Shown here: positions 15,487 through 25,686 of the stretch, in pieces
Position numbering within the stretch: position 1 is the first letter of the stretch
Layout of the letters: each line of letters begins with the position of its first letter
NCBI GenBank assembly: GCA_947629385.1
Contig: CANRDO010000008.1
Span: 17,318-81,317 of the forward strand
Length of the DNA: 64,000 nt
Direction: 5' to 3'
Source: an uncultured Lachnospiraceae bacterium
Lineage (GTDB): Bacteria; Bacillota; Clostridia; Lachnospirales; Lachnospiraceae
Notes under the pieces: model-generated
Told to the model about the DNA's origin: nothing
Database searches by the model: none
What the model saw: the letters and a program-made list of their open reading frames with translations, nothing else
Position numbers and translations under genes: made by a program

Positions 15487-15777
15487 ATGAACTCCTTTCC
15501 TGTGAAATGATTGTTCAATACCAGAATATGTCGGATGCTCTCAAATGATAGTTGTACTAATCCGGTTTGCCGCGGAGCATATCGGTTTGAAAAGCAAATT
15601 CCAAGTGACAGATTTTGAGAAAAGGGAATTTAAAAAGATGAGAAAAATCGGGAAAGAGAAAATTAACGAGGAAAATTTCGGTTTTGCTGGAAAAAGAGGA
15701 GTAGGTATGGTATACTTTAAAGCTAATGAAGCAAATGGGGAATACAGGGGTTACAGCAAGATAATGGAAGGGGTATT
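15487..15777. other. Divergent intergenic region between cotJA and ftsW
   Basis: AT-rich, no supported gene. An extended -10 element (TGG then TATACT, 15708-15716) lies about 60 bases before ftsW and is the best promoter candidate for it. Nothing else stands out. Confidence 0.45.
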
Positions 15778-17064
15778 ATGGCATCGAGAGCAGGCAATCA
15801 GGCAAACGGCCGGGGAAACGGACGGACAGCGCGCCAGATGAGCAGTCAGGCGGGCAGCTCGACGGGAAATCTGCGTGCGATCAAAAGCGGCGCGTCCGGG
15901 AAGACGAAGGGCGGAAACAGAAAGCTTGTGCATAGAACTGTGGGAGCGGAGCGGGATTATTTTGATTACAATCTGTTGGCGATTGTGATTCTGCTGACTT
16001 GCTTCGGCCTTGTTATGTTGTACAGCACGAGTGCCTATGAGGCGATGGTGGAGACAGGCGGGGACGACATGTCTTATTTCCGAAAGCAGGCGTTCATCAG
16101 CGCCGGCGCGCTTGTTCTCGCGCTGATCGGCTCACAGATCGATTATCATACGCTGGCGAATTGGTCAAAGCTGATTTATGCGGGTTCGATCGCTCTGCTG
16201 GTCATCACCAGATTTGCGGGCCGTGAGTCTCACGGGGCGACACGCTGGCTTTATCTGGGGCCGATTTCTTTCCAAACGGCGGAGCTTGCCAAGCTGGCGA
16301 TCATCCTGTTTCTGCCCGCGATGATCGTGAAATATGGACAGGAGATAAAAAGCTGGAAGGCGACCAGAAATTTGCTTTTATATGGTTTTGGCGCCGCCTT
16401 CTGTACGTATTTTTTCACGGACAATCTGAGCACGGCGATCATTATCCTTGGCATCACGGTGATCCTGATCTTCATCACGCACCCGAAGACCATCCCGTTT
16501 GTCATCGGAGGGGCTGTGGCAGCTGTTCTGGTGGGGATCCTGGTGTTTGTGCTGGTCAACAGTGCGAGTTCGGGAAGCTTCCGTATCCGCCGCATTCAGG
16601 TGTGGCTGGATCCGGAATCAAACGCGAGCTCGGGCGGCTATCAGGTGATGCAGGCGCTCTACGCGATCGGGTCCGGAGGCTTTTTCGGCAAGGGACTCGG
16701 GAACAGCGCGCAAAAGCTGGGGGCGCTGCCGGAGGCGCAGAATGACATGATTTTCTCGATCATCTGCGAGGAGCTCGGTGTGTTCGGCGCGGTGCTTGTG
16801 ATCCTGATGTTCGTGTTCATGCTGTACCGGCTGTTCTTTATCGCGCAGAACGCTCCGGATCTGCTGGGGTCTCTGATTGCTTCCGGCATCTTCGTGCATA
16901 TTGCTCTGCAGGTCGTGCTGAACATCGCGGTCGTGACGAATCTGATCCCGACGACGGGCATTACGCTTCCGTTTGTCAGCTATGGAGGCACCTCGATCCT
17001 GTTCCTGATGGCGGAGATGGCGCTCGCGCTGTCCGTCTCAAGCAGGATACGGTTTAAATCCTGA
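15778..17064 (+). CDS. ftsW: Peptidoglycan glycosyltransferase FtsW (SEDS family)
   Basis: A ten-helix membrane protein of 428 residues that polymerises glycan strands from lipid II. It has a long basic cytoplasmic N-terminus (about 60 residues rich in G, R and S), then hydrophobic segments. The SEDS signatures are present: GATRWLYLGPISFQTAELAKLA in the middle (R and W loop) and LIPTTGITLPFVSYGGTSIL near the end. It could equally serve as SpoVE in sporulation; without a linked ftsZ cluster the choice among FtsW, RodA and SpoVE is by similarity. gltX follows after 65 bases. Confidence 0.88.
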   Translation: MASRAGNQANGRGNGRTARQMSSQAGSSTGNLRAIKSGASGKTKGGNRKLVHRTVGAERDYFDYNLLAIVILLTCFGLVMLYSTSAYEAMVETGGDDMSYFRKQAFISAGALVLALIGSQIDYHTLANWSKLIYAGSIALLVITRFAGRESHGATRWLYLGPISFQTAELAKLAIILFLPAMIVKYGQEIKSWKATRNLLLYGFGAAFCTYFFTDNLSTAIIILGITVILIFITHPKTIPFVIGGAVAAVLVGILVFVLVNSASSGSFRIRRIQVWLDPESNASSGGYQVMQALYAIGSGGFFGKGLGNSAQKLGALPEAQNDMIFSIICEELGVFGAVLVILMFVFMLYRLFFIAQNAPDLLGSLIASGIFVHIALQVVLNIAVVTNLIPTTGITLPFVSYGGTSILFLMAEMALALSVSSRIRFKS

Positions 17065-17129
17065 GGCAGAGAATCATACAAAGCAATCGAAGCCCGGCAG
17101 GGCTATTAAATAAATAGGAGAGAGTTATT

Positions 17130-18581
17130 ATGGCAAAAGTAAAGACAAGATTCGCGCCGAGCCCTACGGGCCGGATGCATGTGGGAAATCTGCGCACCGC
17201 GCTGTACGCGTACCTGATCGCGAAACACGAGGGCGGCACGTTTATGCTGCGCATCGAGGACACGGATCAGGAGCGCTATGTGGAAGGAGCAGTGGATATC
17301 ATCAACCGCACGCTGGAAAAGACGGGACTCATCCACGACGAAGGACCGGATAAGGACGGCGGCTGCGGCCCGTATGTGCAGAGCGAGCGGCAGAAGGCCG
17401 GTATTTATATGGAGTATGCGAAGCAGCTGATTGAGAAAGGTCAAGCGTATTACTGCTTCTGCGACAAGGAGCGCCTGGATTCTCTGAAGCAGAATGTGGC
17501 AGGCAAGGAGATCGCCGTCTACGACAAGCACTGTCTGCATCTGTCAAAAGAGGAGGTCGAGGCGAAGCTGGCCTCGGGCGTACCGTATGTGATTCGGCAG
17601 AACGTCCCGCGCGAGGGCACGACAAAATTTATCGACGAGATTTACGGCGAGATTGAGGTGCCGAACGCGGAGCTCGATGATATGATCCTGATCAAATCGG
17701 ACGGCTTTCCGACCTACAATTTCGCGAACGTCGTGGACGACCATCTCATGGGGATCACCCATGTGGTGCGCGGCAATGAATATCTTTCCTCTGCGCCGAA
17801 ATACAACCGTCTCTACGAGGCGTTCGGCTGGGAGGTGCCGGTCTATGTGCACTGTCCGCTGATCACCGATGAGGAGCACCGGAAGCTTTCCAAGCGCTCC
17901 GGCCATTCCTCCTATGAGGATCTGCTTGACCAGGGCTTTGTCTCCGAGGCGATCGTGAACTATGTGGCTCTGCTGGGCTGGTGTCCGCAGGACAACCGCG
18001 AGATCTTTTCGCTGGAGGAGCTCGTGGAGGCGTTTGACTATCACAACATGAGCAAATCTCCGGCAGTTTTTGATATCCAGAAGCTGCGCTGGATGAACGG
18101 GGAATACCTGAAGGCAATGGACGATGAGACCTTCTACGAGGCGGCGCTCCCGTACCTGAGGCAGGCGATCACACACGAGTTAGATTTCCGGAGGATCGCG
18201 CAGATGGTGAAGACCCGCATCGAGGTCTACCCGGATATTCCTGAGATGGTCGATTTCTTCGAGAAGGTGCCGGAGTACGACGTTTCCATGTATACAAACA
18301 AGAAGTCGAAGACGAACGAGCAGAGCTGCCGCGAGACGCTTGTCGAGCTGCTTCCAAAGCTGGAGGCGCAGGAGGATTTCAGCAATGACGCGCTGTTTGA
18401 GATGCTCAAGGCGTATGTCGACGAGAAGGGCTGCAAGGTCAATTTCGTAATGTGGCCGCTGCGTGTCGCCGTGTCCGGCAAGATGATGACGCCGGCCGGC
18501 GCGACGGAGATCATGTCCGTGCTCGGCAAGGAGGAGTCGCTCGCGCGGATCCGCGCGGCGATCGAGAAACTTCGTGTTTAG
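17130..18581 (+). CDS. gltX: Glutamyl-tRNA synthetase
   Basis: Charges tRNA-Glu (and perhaps tRNA-Gln) with glutamate in the cytoplasm. At 483 residues it is standard. The HIGH-type motif is in [18 protein letters not shown] (residues 8-25) and the KMSKS-type motif is KLSKRSG near residue 253. The anticodon-binding C-terminus is complete. A GGAGAG ribosome site precedes ATG 17130. No T-box leader is visible in the 65-base gap after ftsW. It is followed at once by the dispersed hairpin repeat. Confidence 0.97.
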   Translation: MAKVKTRFAPSPTGRMHVGNLRTALYAYLIAKHEGGTFMLRIEDTDQERYVEGAVDIINRTLEKTGLIHDEGPDKDGGCGPYVQSERQKAGIYMEYAKQLIEKGQAYYCFCDKERLDSLKQNVAGKEIAVYDKHCLHLSKEEVEAKLASGVPYVIRQNVPREGTTKFIDEIYGEIEVPNAELDDMILIKSDGFPTYNFANVVDDHLMGITHVVRGNEYLSSAPKYNRLYEAFGWEVPVYVHCPLITDEEHRKLSKRSGHSSYEDLLDQGFVSEAIVNYVALLGWCPQDNREIFSLEELVEAFDYHNMSKSPAVFDIQKLRWMNGEYLKAMDDETFYEAALPYLRQAITHELDFRRIAQMVKTRIEVYPDIPEMVDFFEKVPEYDVSMYTNKKSKTNEQSCRETLVELLPKLEAQEDFSNDALFEMLKAYVDEKGCKVNFVMWPLRVAVSGKMMTPAGATEIMSVLGKEESLARIRAAIEKLRV

Positions 18582-18582
18582 T

Positions 18583-18732
18583 GTACAAACAGCAACGAGC
18601 CCTGCACACTCGAAAAGCCTTCGGCTTTTCTCGTTCGCGGGCAGTCGCCCTATAAATACGCTGTCTCACGAAATCGCCTGCAAGCAGGCATTTCGTGTTC
18701 CATCGTATTTGCACGGCTCGTTGCTATACACG
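18583..18732. repeat. Dispersed hairpin-rich repeat, copy A (full, with inverted ends)
   Basis: The ends AGCAACGAGCC (18591-18601) and GGCTCGTTGCT (18715-18725) are inverted. The outer GTGTA and TACAC extend the match. Inside are two perfect stems, GAAAAGCC/GGCTTTTC near 18612 and ACGAAAT...ATTTCGT enclosing GCCTG...CAGGC near 18668-18698. It fills the gltX to helicase gap and resembles a non-autonomous miniature element. It may also act as a terminator. Confidence 0.7.
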
Positions 18733-18746
18733 AAGATAGGAGCAAC

Positions 18747-20576
18747 ATGCAGATAAGCAACGCACAGTCAAGGGCGATCGCCCACGGAGCGGGTCCCGCC
18801 ATGGTTCTGGCGGGACCGGGCTCCGGCAAGACCCTCGTTATCACACAGAGAACCAGATACCTGATCGAAGAGCTCCATGTGAAGCCACAGGAGATTCTTG
18901 TGATCACCTTTACCAAAGCTGCGGCGCAGGAGATGCGGCAGCGTTTTTGTGCTGTCTGCAGTTCGCACGGGGTTACATTCGGAACCTTCCACGCGGTCTT
19001 TTTCGGTATTCTGAAGCATGCGTACCGCTTTACTTCCGCCAATATTTTGCCAGAGGAGAGAAAATTCGGGATTCTGCGCCAGCTGCTGCAGAGACTGCCT
19101 CAGGAAATGCTTGCGGAGACGCAGGACGAGAAGGAGCTGCTCTCGGAGCTGGCAGCCGAGATCAGTCTTGTGAAGAACGAGCAGATCAGCTTGGAGAATT
19201 ATTATTCGCGCTCCTGTCCGGAGGATGTCTTTCGCCGGATCTACCGGCAGTATGAGAAGAGCTGCCGCGCGCAGGGAATGCTGGATTTCGACGATATGCT
19301 TGTCTGTACTTATGAGCTGCTGAAGACAAGAGGGGATATCCTCGAAGCGTGGCAGAATCGTTTCCGCTATATTCTGGTCGATGAGTTTCAGGACATCAAT
19401 CTGTTGCAATACAGGATTCTACGTATGCTTGCCGCGCCGGAGAACAATCTGTTTATCGTGGGGGATGACGACCAGTCCATCTACCGCTTCCGCGGCGCAA
19501 AGCCGGAGATCATGCTGAACTTCACAAAGGATTATCCGGATGCGAAGACCATCCTGCTGGATCAGAACTACCGCTCCGTGGCACCGGTGATCCGCGGCGC
19601 ATTGAAGGTGATCGGAGAGAACGAGCGGCGCTACGTTAAGCAGATTCAGGACGTCAGGGGAGAAGGGCAGAAGATCGATATTCAGGAGCTGGACAGCCGG
19701 GAGCATGAGAGCCTCTATCTGGTCAAATGCATCCGGAAGAGTCTGGAACAGGGGATTCCGTATTCCGGGATTGCCGTGCTGTTTCGCACGAATCAGGGAG
19801 CCGGGCCGTTCGCGGAGCGCCTGATGGAGTTCAACCTTCCGTTTGAGATGCGCGACGCGCTGCCGAACATTTACGATCACTGGATCGCGCAGGACATTTT
19901 CGCCTATCTGCATCTGGCCCATGTAGGGCTGGACCGCACGGAGTTTCTGCAGGTGATGAACCGCCCAAAGCGCTATATCGGCAGGGACAGCATCGACGCA
20001 AAGACCGTGTCGTTTGAGACGCTGCGGACTTATTATGAGGACCGGGAGTGGATGCTGGACCGGATTGACCGTATGGAGAGTGAGCTGAAGCTGCTTGCGC
20101 GGATGACGCCATACGCGGCGATCAATTACATACGCCGCGGAATCGGATATGAGGATTATCTGGCGGAGTATGCAAGAAGCAGACGGATGAAACCGGAGGA
20201 GCTCTTCGACCTCCTGGACGAGATTCAGCAGGGGGCAAAGCCGTACAGAAGCTATGAGGAATGGCTCAGGCATATAGAAGATTACAGAGCAAAGCTGGAG
20301 GAAAAGCGTTCCGCGCAGAAAACACAGGAAGACGCGATTACGCTCGCGACGCTGCACGGCTCTAAGGGCCTGGAATTTCAGGAGGTATTCCTGGTCGACG
20401 TGAATGAAGGGGTTATCCCACACCGCAGGGCGGTACAGGAGGCTGATCTGGAGGAAGAACGGCGGCTGCTCTATGTAGGAATGACAAGGGCAAAGGACAG
20501 GCTCCACATCTTCTATACCAGACAGCGGTACGGAAAAGCTGCGGAGCCTTCGAGATTTCTGGATGTTCTATTGTAA
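18747..20576 (+). CDS. UvrD/PcrA-like superfamily 1 DNA helicase
   Basis: An ATP-dependent 3'-5' helicase fold of 609 residues, shorter than PcrA/UvrD (about 720-750). Visible motifs: Walker A AGPGSGKT near residue 22, ITFTKAAAQEMRQR (Ia), VDEFQDIN (II), GDDDQSIYRFRGA (III), QNYRS (IV), TLHGSKGLEFQEV (V) and LLYVGMTRAKDRL (VI). It lacks the usual C-terminal Tudor-like extension that PcrA uses to bind RNA polymerase. It is probably a repair helicase distinct from the housekeeping PcrA. The ribosome site is TAGGAGC. Confidence 0.9.
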   Translation: MQISNAQSRAIAHGAGPAMVLAGPGSGKTLVITQRTRYLIEELHVKPQEILVITFTKAAAQEMRQRFCAVCSSHGVTFGTFHAVFFGILKHAYRFTSANILPEERKFGILRQLLQRLPQEMLAETQDEKELLSELAAEISLVKNEQISLENYYSRSCPEDVFRRIYRQYEKSCRAQGMLDFDDMLVCTYELLKTRGDILEAWQNRFRYILVDEFQDINLLQYRILRMLAAPENNLFIVGDDDQSIYRFRGAKPEIMLNFTKDYPDAKTILLDQNYRSVAPVIRGALKVIGENERRYVKQIQDVRGEGQKIDIQELDSREHESLYLVKCIRKSLEQGIPYSGIAVLFRTNQGAGPFAERLMEFNLPFEMRDALPNIYDHWIAQDIFAYLHLAHVGLDRTEFLQVMNRPKRYIGRDSIDAKTVSFETLRTYYEDREWMLDRIDRMESELKLLARMTPYAAINYIRRGIGYEDYLAEYARSRRMKPEELFDLLDEIQQGAKPYRSYEEWLRHIEDYRAKLEEKRSAQKTQEDAITLATLHGSKGLEFQEVFLVDVNEGVIPHRRAVQEADLEEERRLLYVGMTRAKDRLHIFYTRQRYGKAAEPSRFLDVLL

Positions 20577-20646
20577 AAATCTTTTTGAATTACCCGGCGA
20601 AAGGACGATTGACGCTTCCGCGCGACAGCGCGTGGAAACACCTTCC

Positions 20647-21021
20647 CTAGTCGGGAAGATCAGCCGTTTCGTCTTCCTCGTCCTCTGCATCGACAAGCTC
20701 ATCGTACTCCATGGAGTCGAGCCACTCGTCGAAGCCGTCGGATGCGGCCTCGTATTCGTCGTCGTCCTCGATATTCTCCAGAACCGGCGTGCCGTTTTCA
20801 TTTTTGAAGCGATAGATGAATACCTCGCCGTCGTTGTTCTCGCCGTTCTCGTCCAGCGGGAGAAGCGCGATGTATTCGTTGCCAGCGGCCGGGTAGGTCG
20901 TGAGGATCGCGCACTCGATCGTCTCGTCGTTGTCAAGGGTAAGTGTGATCGTGGCGTTGCCGTCCGAACAGTCTTCGCCGCAGCTCGCGCAGTTGCCATT
21001 GCATGTCTCAAAATCGCTCAT
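20647..21021 (-). CDS. DUF1292 protein (YrzB-like) with N-terminal cysteines
   Basis: 124 residues, very acidic. The DUF1292 core (ITLTLDNDETIECAILTTYP, then NEYIALLPLDE and VFIYRF) begins near residue 24. Four cysteines in a CNGNCASCGEDC cluster sit in front and could bind a metal. I chose ATG 21021, which has AAAGGAA upstream; the frame is open further but the added residues are basic and unlike the family. Function unknown. It diverges from the exonuclease III gene. Confidence 0.8.
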   Translation of the reverse strand: MSDFETCNGNCASCGEDCSDGNATITLTLDNDETIECAILTTYPAAGNEYIALLPLDENGENNDGEVFIYRFKNENGTPVLENIEDDDEYEAASDGFDEWLDSMEYDELVDAEDEEDETADLPD

Positions 21022-21343
21022 AGAAATTCCTTTCTTTTTGATGAGATTTCCCGCCGGCAGCCTTTGAAACTGTCTTGCGCGCCGCAGCCGGGATGCGTTC
21101 ATATGCCTTGTAATTGTCCGATTGGACATCCTTACTTTACCAGAAACGCTGTAAAATGGCAATACCCGCGAAGAAATATTGCAAAAAACAAATATTTATG
21201 TGGGAAAAGAAGGAAAAAGATGGTATAATTATTCTGTATAACATTTTTTGGTAGCATTCTCCTGCATGCGGACAGATGGAAGGGCCGCGGGAGATTATGA
21301 CGCAGCAGAGAAATCAGCCGCATAAAAGAAAGAGGACCGAACG
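21022..21343. other. Divergent intergenic region before exonuclease III
   Basis: No gene is seen. An extended -10 (TGG then TATAAT at 21224-21229) reads rightward, about 115 bases before the exonuclease start. The leader after it is long and GC-moderate with no riboswitch pattern I recognise. Confidence 0.5.
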
Positions 21344-22099
21344 ATGAAACTGATATCATGGAATGTGAACGGCCTGCGGGCATGTGTGCAGAAGGGCTTT
21401 CTGGATTTCTTCCGGGAGATCGACGCGGATATCTTCTGCATACAGGAGAGCAAGCTCCAGGAGGGACAGATCAAGCTCGACCTGGACGGATATCATCAGT
21501 ACTGGAATTACGCGGAGAAAAAGGGTTATTCGGGCACTGCTGTTTTTGCGAAAAAGGAGCCGCTTTCCGTATCATACGGGATCGGCGTCGAGGAGCACGA
21601 TCATGAGGGGCGTGTGATCACTCTTGAGTACGCGGATTTCTACATGGTGACGGTCTACACGCCGAACTCCCAGGATGGTCTGGCCAGACTGGATTACCGG
21701 ATGCGCTGGGAGGACGCTTTTTTGGCGTATCTCAAGAAGCTTGAGGAGAAGAAGCCGGTGATCTTCTGCGGCGATCTGAATGTGGCGCACGAGGAGATTG
21801 ACCTGAAGAATCCGAAGACGAACCATAATAACGCAGGATTTACCGACGAGGAACGCGGGAAGTTTACACAGCTGGTGGAGAACGGATTTATTGATACGTA
21901 CCGTTTCTTTTATCCGGATAAAACCGGAGCCTACAGCTGGTGGTCCTACCGCATGAAGGCCCGCGAGAGGAATGCAGGGTGGCGTATTGATTATTTCGTC
22001 GTGTCGCAGTCGCTGAAGGAGCGATTGCAGGACGCGAAAATCCACACGGAGGTCATGGGCTCCGACCACTGCCCGGTGGAGCTGATCGTCGAACTGTAA
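21344..22099 (+). CDS. xth: Exodeoxyribonuclease III / AP endonuclease
   Basis: Cuts DNA at abasic sites and trims 3' ends in base-excision repair. The 251-residue protein carries all family signatures: WNVNGLRA at the start, FCIQESKL (metal Glu), [23 protein letters not shown], and the terminal GSDHCPV with the catalytic His. Length matches the ExoA type. It has its own promoter region. Confidence 0.96.
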   Translation: MKLISWNVNGLRACVQKGFLDFFREIDADIFCIQESKLQEGQIKLDLDGYHQYWNYAEKKGYSGTAVFAKKEPLSVSYGIGVEEHDHEGRVITLEYADFYMVTVYTPNSQDGLARLDYRMRWEDAFLAYLKKLEEKKPVIFCGDLNVAHEEIDLKNPKTNHNNAGFTDEERGKFTQLVENGFIDTYRFFYPDKTGAYSWWSYRMKARERNAGWRIDYFVVSQSLKERLQDAKIHTEVMGSDHCPVELIVEL

Positions 22100-22115
22100 C
22101 GTGATTTGAAACAGG

Positions 22116-22187
22116 TTTCACTTGTATGGTTAACAAGCCGTGCCTTCGAAAGGCTATCTTATTTGCACGGCTCATTGCTGAACGCGC
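22116..22187. repeat. Dispersed hairpin repeat, copy C (short form)
   Basis: AGCCGTGC (22136-22143) and GCACGGCT (22165-22172) are inverted. The right end, TATTTGCACGGCTC(A/G)TTGCT, is nearly the same as the right end of copy A at 18705-18725. It abuts the start of the next gene. Confidence 0.6.
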
Positions 22188-22217
22188 ATGTCAACACAGC
22201 GGAAAGATGAGGACCGG

Positions 22218-24215
22218 ATGATGAGTGATAGTGAATTCAGAGTAATTGCGGACAGTAACAACATACCAGGTGTGAGTATCGAGAAGGACGGCGTGCATTT
22301 CGGATGCTACGCGGCGGGAAAGGAACCGCCGACGCTGATTCTCTATAGAAAAGGGACAGAAGAGATCGCCGCGAGGCTGCCGTTCCCGAAAAGTGATGCG
22401 GCAGGCGGGCTGTATACGATGAAGGTGCAGCTACAGCCGGCGGATTATGAATATAATTTTGAAGACGGGGGCGAGATCTGTACGGATCCGCGGGCGAGGC
22501 TTGTCGTCGGGCGTGAGGAGTTCGGACGCAGGCCGGAGGATTCGCCGCACAGTATACGTGGGGCATTTCCGGCGGGGACGTACGACTGGGGCGGAGACAG
22601 ACTGCCGCAGCTTCCCTATGATGAGACGATCATGTACCATCTGCACGTGCGCGGTTTTACGAAGCAAAAGAATTCCGGAACCCGGAAAAAAGGCACGTTT
22701 GCAGGACTACGGGATAAGATCCCGTACCTGAAGCAGCTTGGCGTCAATCAGGTCCGTCTGATGCCGGTCTACGAGTTTGCCGAGATGGTTCCGAGGTTTC
22801 CGAAGAAGAAGCATGTGGGGGCCGCATCCGGCAGGATTGATTCCGGGAACGCCTCCGGGCCGGGTCTGCAGGCCGACCAAAAGAGCGAGATAAGGATTGA
22901 CCCCGGGGTGGATCCGCAGTCTGCCTCGGTCAGCATGACAAAGAATTCTGCCGTCGCGGGATCAGCTCAGCAGGTGGCGGAGGCGATGAAGTCGCTGGAG
23001 CAGTACCGCATGAATTACTGGGGCTACGGTGAGGACGCGTTTTATTTCGCGCCGAAGGCCGCTTACGCCGCGACAAAGTCTCCGGACGTGGAGTTCAAAG
23101 ATATGGTAAAGGCGTTCCATGCGGAGGGCATAGAGGTGATCCTGGAATTTTCATTCCCGGATGAGATTGATTTTTCCCGGATCGATCAATGCCTGTCGTA
23201 CTGGGCGACGGAGTACCATGTGGATGGCTTCGCCGTGATGACGAGGGATTCCGCGGTTGCAGAGCTTGCCAGGTTGCCGCTGTTTCGGAGCAGGAAGCTG
23301 ATCTGTACCTGGTATCCGGACGAGCTCAAGCGGAATAAGGGCAGACTTCTGGCCGAGGCAAATGACAGCTTCATGAACGACTGCCGCAGAGTGCTGAAGG
23401 GGGATGAACAGTTTCTCCGTGCGTTCAGCTATCAGCTGCGCTGCAATCCGGCCGGCTGCGGACGTGTCAATTATATCACGAATCATGACGGGTTTACGCT
23501 GATGGATCTCGTGTCCTACGACCGCAAGTACAACATGGACAACGGCGAGTACAACCGCGACGGCTCTGACTTCAACTACAGCTGGAACTGCGGCGAGGAA
23601 GGGCCTTCCCGTAAGAGAGAAATCCGGACGCTGCGCATGCGCCAGAGGAAGAACGCGTTTGCGATGCTGTTGTTTTCGCAGGGGACGCCGATGCTGCTGG
23701 CGGGAGATGAGTTTGGCAATTCGCAGAACGGCAACAATAATCCGTACTGTCACGACAGCGAGCTGAGCTGGACGGACTGGGGCGCGGCCAGGAGCAATAA
23801 GGAGCTGAGCGATTTTGTGCAGAAGGCGATTGCCTACCGCAAGGCGCACAAGGCGCTCCACCAGGAGAATGAGCTGCAGTGCATGGATTACCGCTCGCTC
23901 GGATATCCGGATCTATCTTTTCATGGGGAGCGCGCCTGGTATGGGGATTTCGAGCAGATGGGACGAGGGCTTGGTTGCCTGTACTGCGGGGAGTACGCGG
24001 GGGAAGATGACTTTCTATACATTGCGTATAATTTCAACTGGATCGCACAGGAGTTTGCTTTGCCGATCCTTCCGAAGGGTATGAACTGGCGTGTGGCGAT
24101 GAATACATCGCAAAAGGACAGCTTTATCCCGGCAGAGGAGCAGGAAGCCCTGGAGGACACGAAAGCGTTTCAGGTGCCGGCGCGCACGGTTGTGGTTCTC
24201 GAGGGCAGGAAATGA
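22218..24215 (+). CDS. GlgX/isoamylase-like GH13 protein with degenerate active site
   Basis: The fold is that of a glycogen-debranching enzyme: an N-terminal CBM48-like part, HVRGFTK, the GTFAGLRDKIPYLKQLGVNQ strand, then ITNHDGFTLMDLVSY and NGEYNRDGSDFNYSWNCG typical of GlgX. Conserved region I (DVVxNH) is replaced by ILEFSFPDE. The nucleophile region reads HVDGFAVMTRD instead of DGFRFD. The acid/base strand reads KLICTWYPDE with no Glu in place. It therefore probably lacks normal hydrolase activity. About 65 low-complexity residues are inserted after PRFPKKKH. ATG 22218 has GAGGA upstream; ATG 22188 lies in the repeat without a site. Confidence 0.75.
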   Translation: MMSDSEFRVIADSNNIPGVSIEKDGVHFGCYAAGKEPPTLILYRKGTEEIAARLPFPKSDAAGGLYTMKVQLQPADYEYNFEDGGEICTDPRARLVVGREEFGRRPEDSPHSIRGAFPAGTYDWGGDRLPQLPYDETIMYHLHVRGFTKQKNSGTRKKGTFAGLRDKIPYLKQLGVNQVRLMPVYEFAEMVPRFPKKKHVGAASGRIDSGNASGPGLQADQKSEIRIDPGVDPQSASVSMTKNSAVAGSAQQVAEAMKSLEQYRMNYWGYGEDAFYFAPKAAYAATKSPDVEFKDMVKAFHAEGIEVILEFSFPDEIDFSRIDQCLSYWATEYHVDGFAVMTRDSAVAELARLPLFRSRKLICTWYPDELKRNKGRLLAEANDSFMNDCRRVLKGDEQFLRAFSYQLRCNPAGCGRVNYITNHDGFTLMDLVSYDRKYNMDNGEYNRDGSDFNYSWNCGEEGPSRKREIRTLRMRQRKNAFAMLLFSQGTPMLLAGDEFGNSQNGNNNPYCHDSELSWTDWGAARSNKELSDFVQKAIAYRKAHKALHQENELQCMDYRSLGYPDLSFHGERAWYGDFEQMGRGLGCLYCGEYAGEDDFLYIAYNFNWIAQEFALPILPKGMNWRVAMNTSQKDSFIPAEEQEALEDTKAFQVPARTVVVLEGRK

Positions 24216-24387
24216 CAGAGAGTTTCTCTAACAGGCCGGACCCTGCTTGCGAGGATGCGGACGCAGGAAGTGGCGAAGAAGGCTTGGAAAGCCGGAAAAG
24301 CATGGAAACCTGAAAGGGTAGAAAACGCAAAAAGCCGAAAAACGGAAAAGAGCGTGAAATAAAAAGACAGGAAATGAAGGGAAAGAT

Positions 24388-24987
24388 ATGAACGTAAATG
24401 GAAATGCATCAAAAAAACTGCCGCCGATAACTTGGGATAAGGTTCGCGGACACTTGCGCACGATCACGGAGCACAAGCTGCTCGTGATGGAGCACTGCTT
24501 CCGCATCGGGCTTTACCGGCAGGGGCTGATGCATGATCTGTCCAAATACATGCCGTCCGAGCTCCTTATGGGCTTCCGGTATTACGACGACGGCAAGAGC
24601 AGTCCGAACAATGGCGAGCGAAAGCTTAAAGGATACTCCGACGCATGGATGCACCACAAGGGGCGCAACCGCCATCATTTCGAATATTGGACGGACTATA
24701 CGCTCAACACCGCCGACCGGAAGCATCCGCTCAAGCCGGTGCAGATGCCTCGGAAATATGTGGCGGAGATGCTGATGGACCGGATCTGCGCATCAAAGAA
24801 CTACAATAAAGATTCCTACACGCAGCATGATCCGCTCAGATATTTCGAGAAGGGCAGGAGTCACATCCTGTTGCACCCGCAGACACATAAAGAACTGCAC
24901 GGCATGCTGCGGATCCTCGACCAGAGAGGCGAGAAGGAACTGGTCCGATTCGTGAAGGAATACTATCTGAAAGGATATCCGATTTAA
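24388..24987 (+). CDS. DUF5662 family protein
   Basis: 199 residues rich in histidine: ITEHKLLVMEHC, GLMHDLSKYMPSEL, HHKGRNRHHFEYW and LHPQTHKELHGML. The HD-like pattern (H-D-L-S-K-Y) suggests a metal-binding helical protein related to the HD phosphohydrolase fold, but no activity is known. GGGAAAG lies before ATG 24388. The 170 bases upstream hold no gene. Confidence 0.75.
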   Translation: MNVNGNASKKLPPITWDKVRGHLRTITEHKLLVMEHCFRIGLYRQGLMHDLSKYMPSELLMGFRYYDDGKSSPNNGERKLKGYSDAWMHHKGRNRHHFEYWTDYTLNTADRKHPLKPVQMPRKYVAEMLMDRICASKNYNKDSYTQHDPLRYFEKGRSHILLHPQTHKELHGMLRILDQRGEKELVRFVKEYYLKGYPI

Positions 24988-24993
24988 TAATCC

Positions 24994-25473
24994 TTATGTC
25001 GGATAGATCAGACGATCAGTCCCAATGTCAGTGAGCACCTCGCGCAGATAGCGGTCGGCAAGCCAGTTCGCCATCGGGAGATTCATGTCGAGGTAGTTGC
25101 CGCAGTCCTTTGCGCAGGCGCCCGGCACTTCACCCTGAAAATCGCGGATAAAGGTAAACATCTTCACCATGAGAGGGACGATATCCTTTGACTCATAGTC
25201 GCCTGCAAGCAGGAGGTAGAAGCCGGTACGGCAGCCCATCGGGCCGAAATAGACGGTCTTGTCCGCGTACTGAGGATGGTTGCGCAAGAACGTCGCCCCG
25301 AGATGCTCGATCGTGTGCACCTCTGCGGTGTTCATGACCGGCTCGCTGTTTGGCTTTGTCATGCGAATGTCAAAGGTGGTGACGGTCTCCGCGCCGACGT
25401 GGTCTTTCCGTGAGACATAGAGTCCCGGGAGGAGTTTTATGTGGTCGATGGTGAAGCTTGCGATTTTTTCCAT
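24994..25473 (-). CDS. luxS: S-ribosylhomocysteine lyase LuxS
   Basis: Splits S-ribosylhomocysteine into homocysteine and the autoinducer-2 precursor in the activated methyl cycle. 159 residues, normal length. Metal ligands are His53 and His57 in HTIEH and Cys124 in AKDCGNY; catalytic Cys81 is in GPMGCRTGFY and Glu56 in HTIEH. ATG 25473 has AAAGGAA upstream. It stands alone and converges with the DUF5662 gene seven bases away. Confidence 0.96.
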   Translation of the reverse strand: MEKIASFTIDHIKLLPGLYVSRKDHVGAETVTTFDIRMTKPNSEPVMNTAEVHTIEHLGATFLRNHPQYADKTVYFGPMGCRTGFYLLLAGDYESKDIVPLMVKMFTFIRDFQGEVPGACAKDCGNYLDMNLPMANWLADRYLREVLTDIGTDRLIYPT

Positions 25474-25626
25474 GATTGATCGATTCCTTTCCTGATAATA
25501 TGCTCCAATTGATATTGCGACCAAAGCTGTCGCGGGCGTGTCTGTTCAAATGGGAGCAGACCGCTTTGCGGCAGTTTGTCTGCCAGATTACTGGTATTTT
25601 AACAGATGAGACAGATTTGCACAACC

Positions 25627-25655
25627 TTGACTTTGCTATAGGGAAATGATAAAAT
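25627..25655 (+). promoter_or_regulatory. Promoter of trpS
   Basis: TTGACT (25627-25632) and TAAAAT (25650-25655) are separated by 17 bases. The leader to the start codon is only about 25 bases, too short for a T-box. Confidence 0.7.
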
Positions 25656-25686
25656 TGCGTTAATGTTTTTACTGGGAGGGACGATT

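Noticed and set aside
15545..15841. A 98-codon frame between cotJA and ftsW
   Set aside because: No ribosome site; it overlaps the ftsW start and ends in the ftsW gene in another frame.
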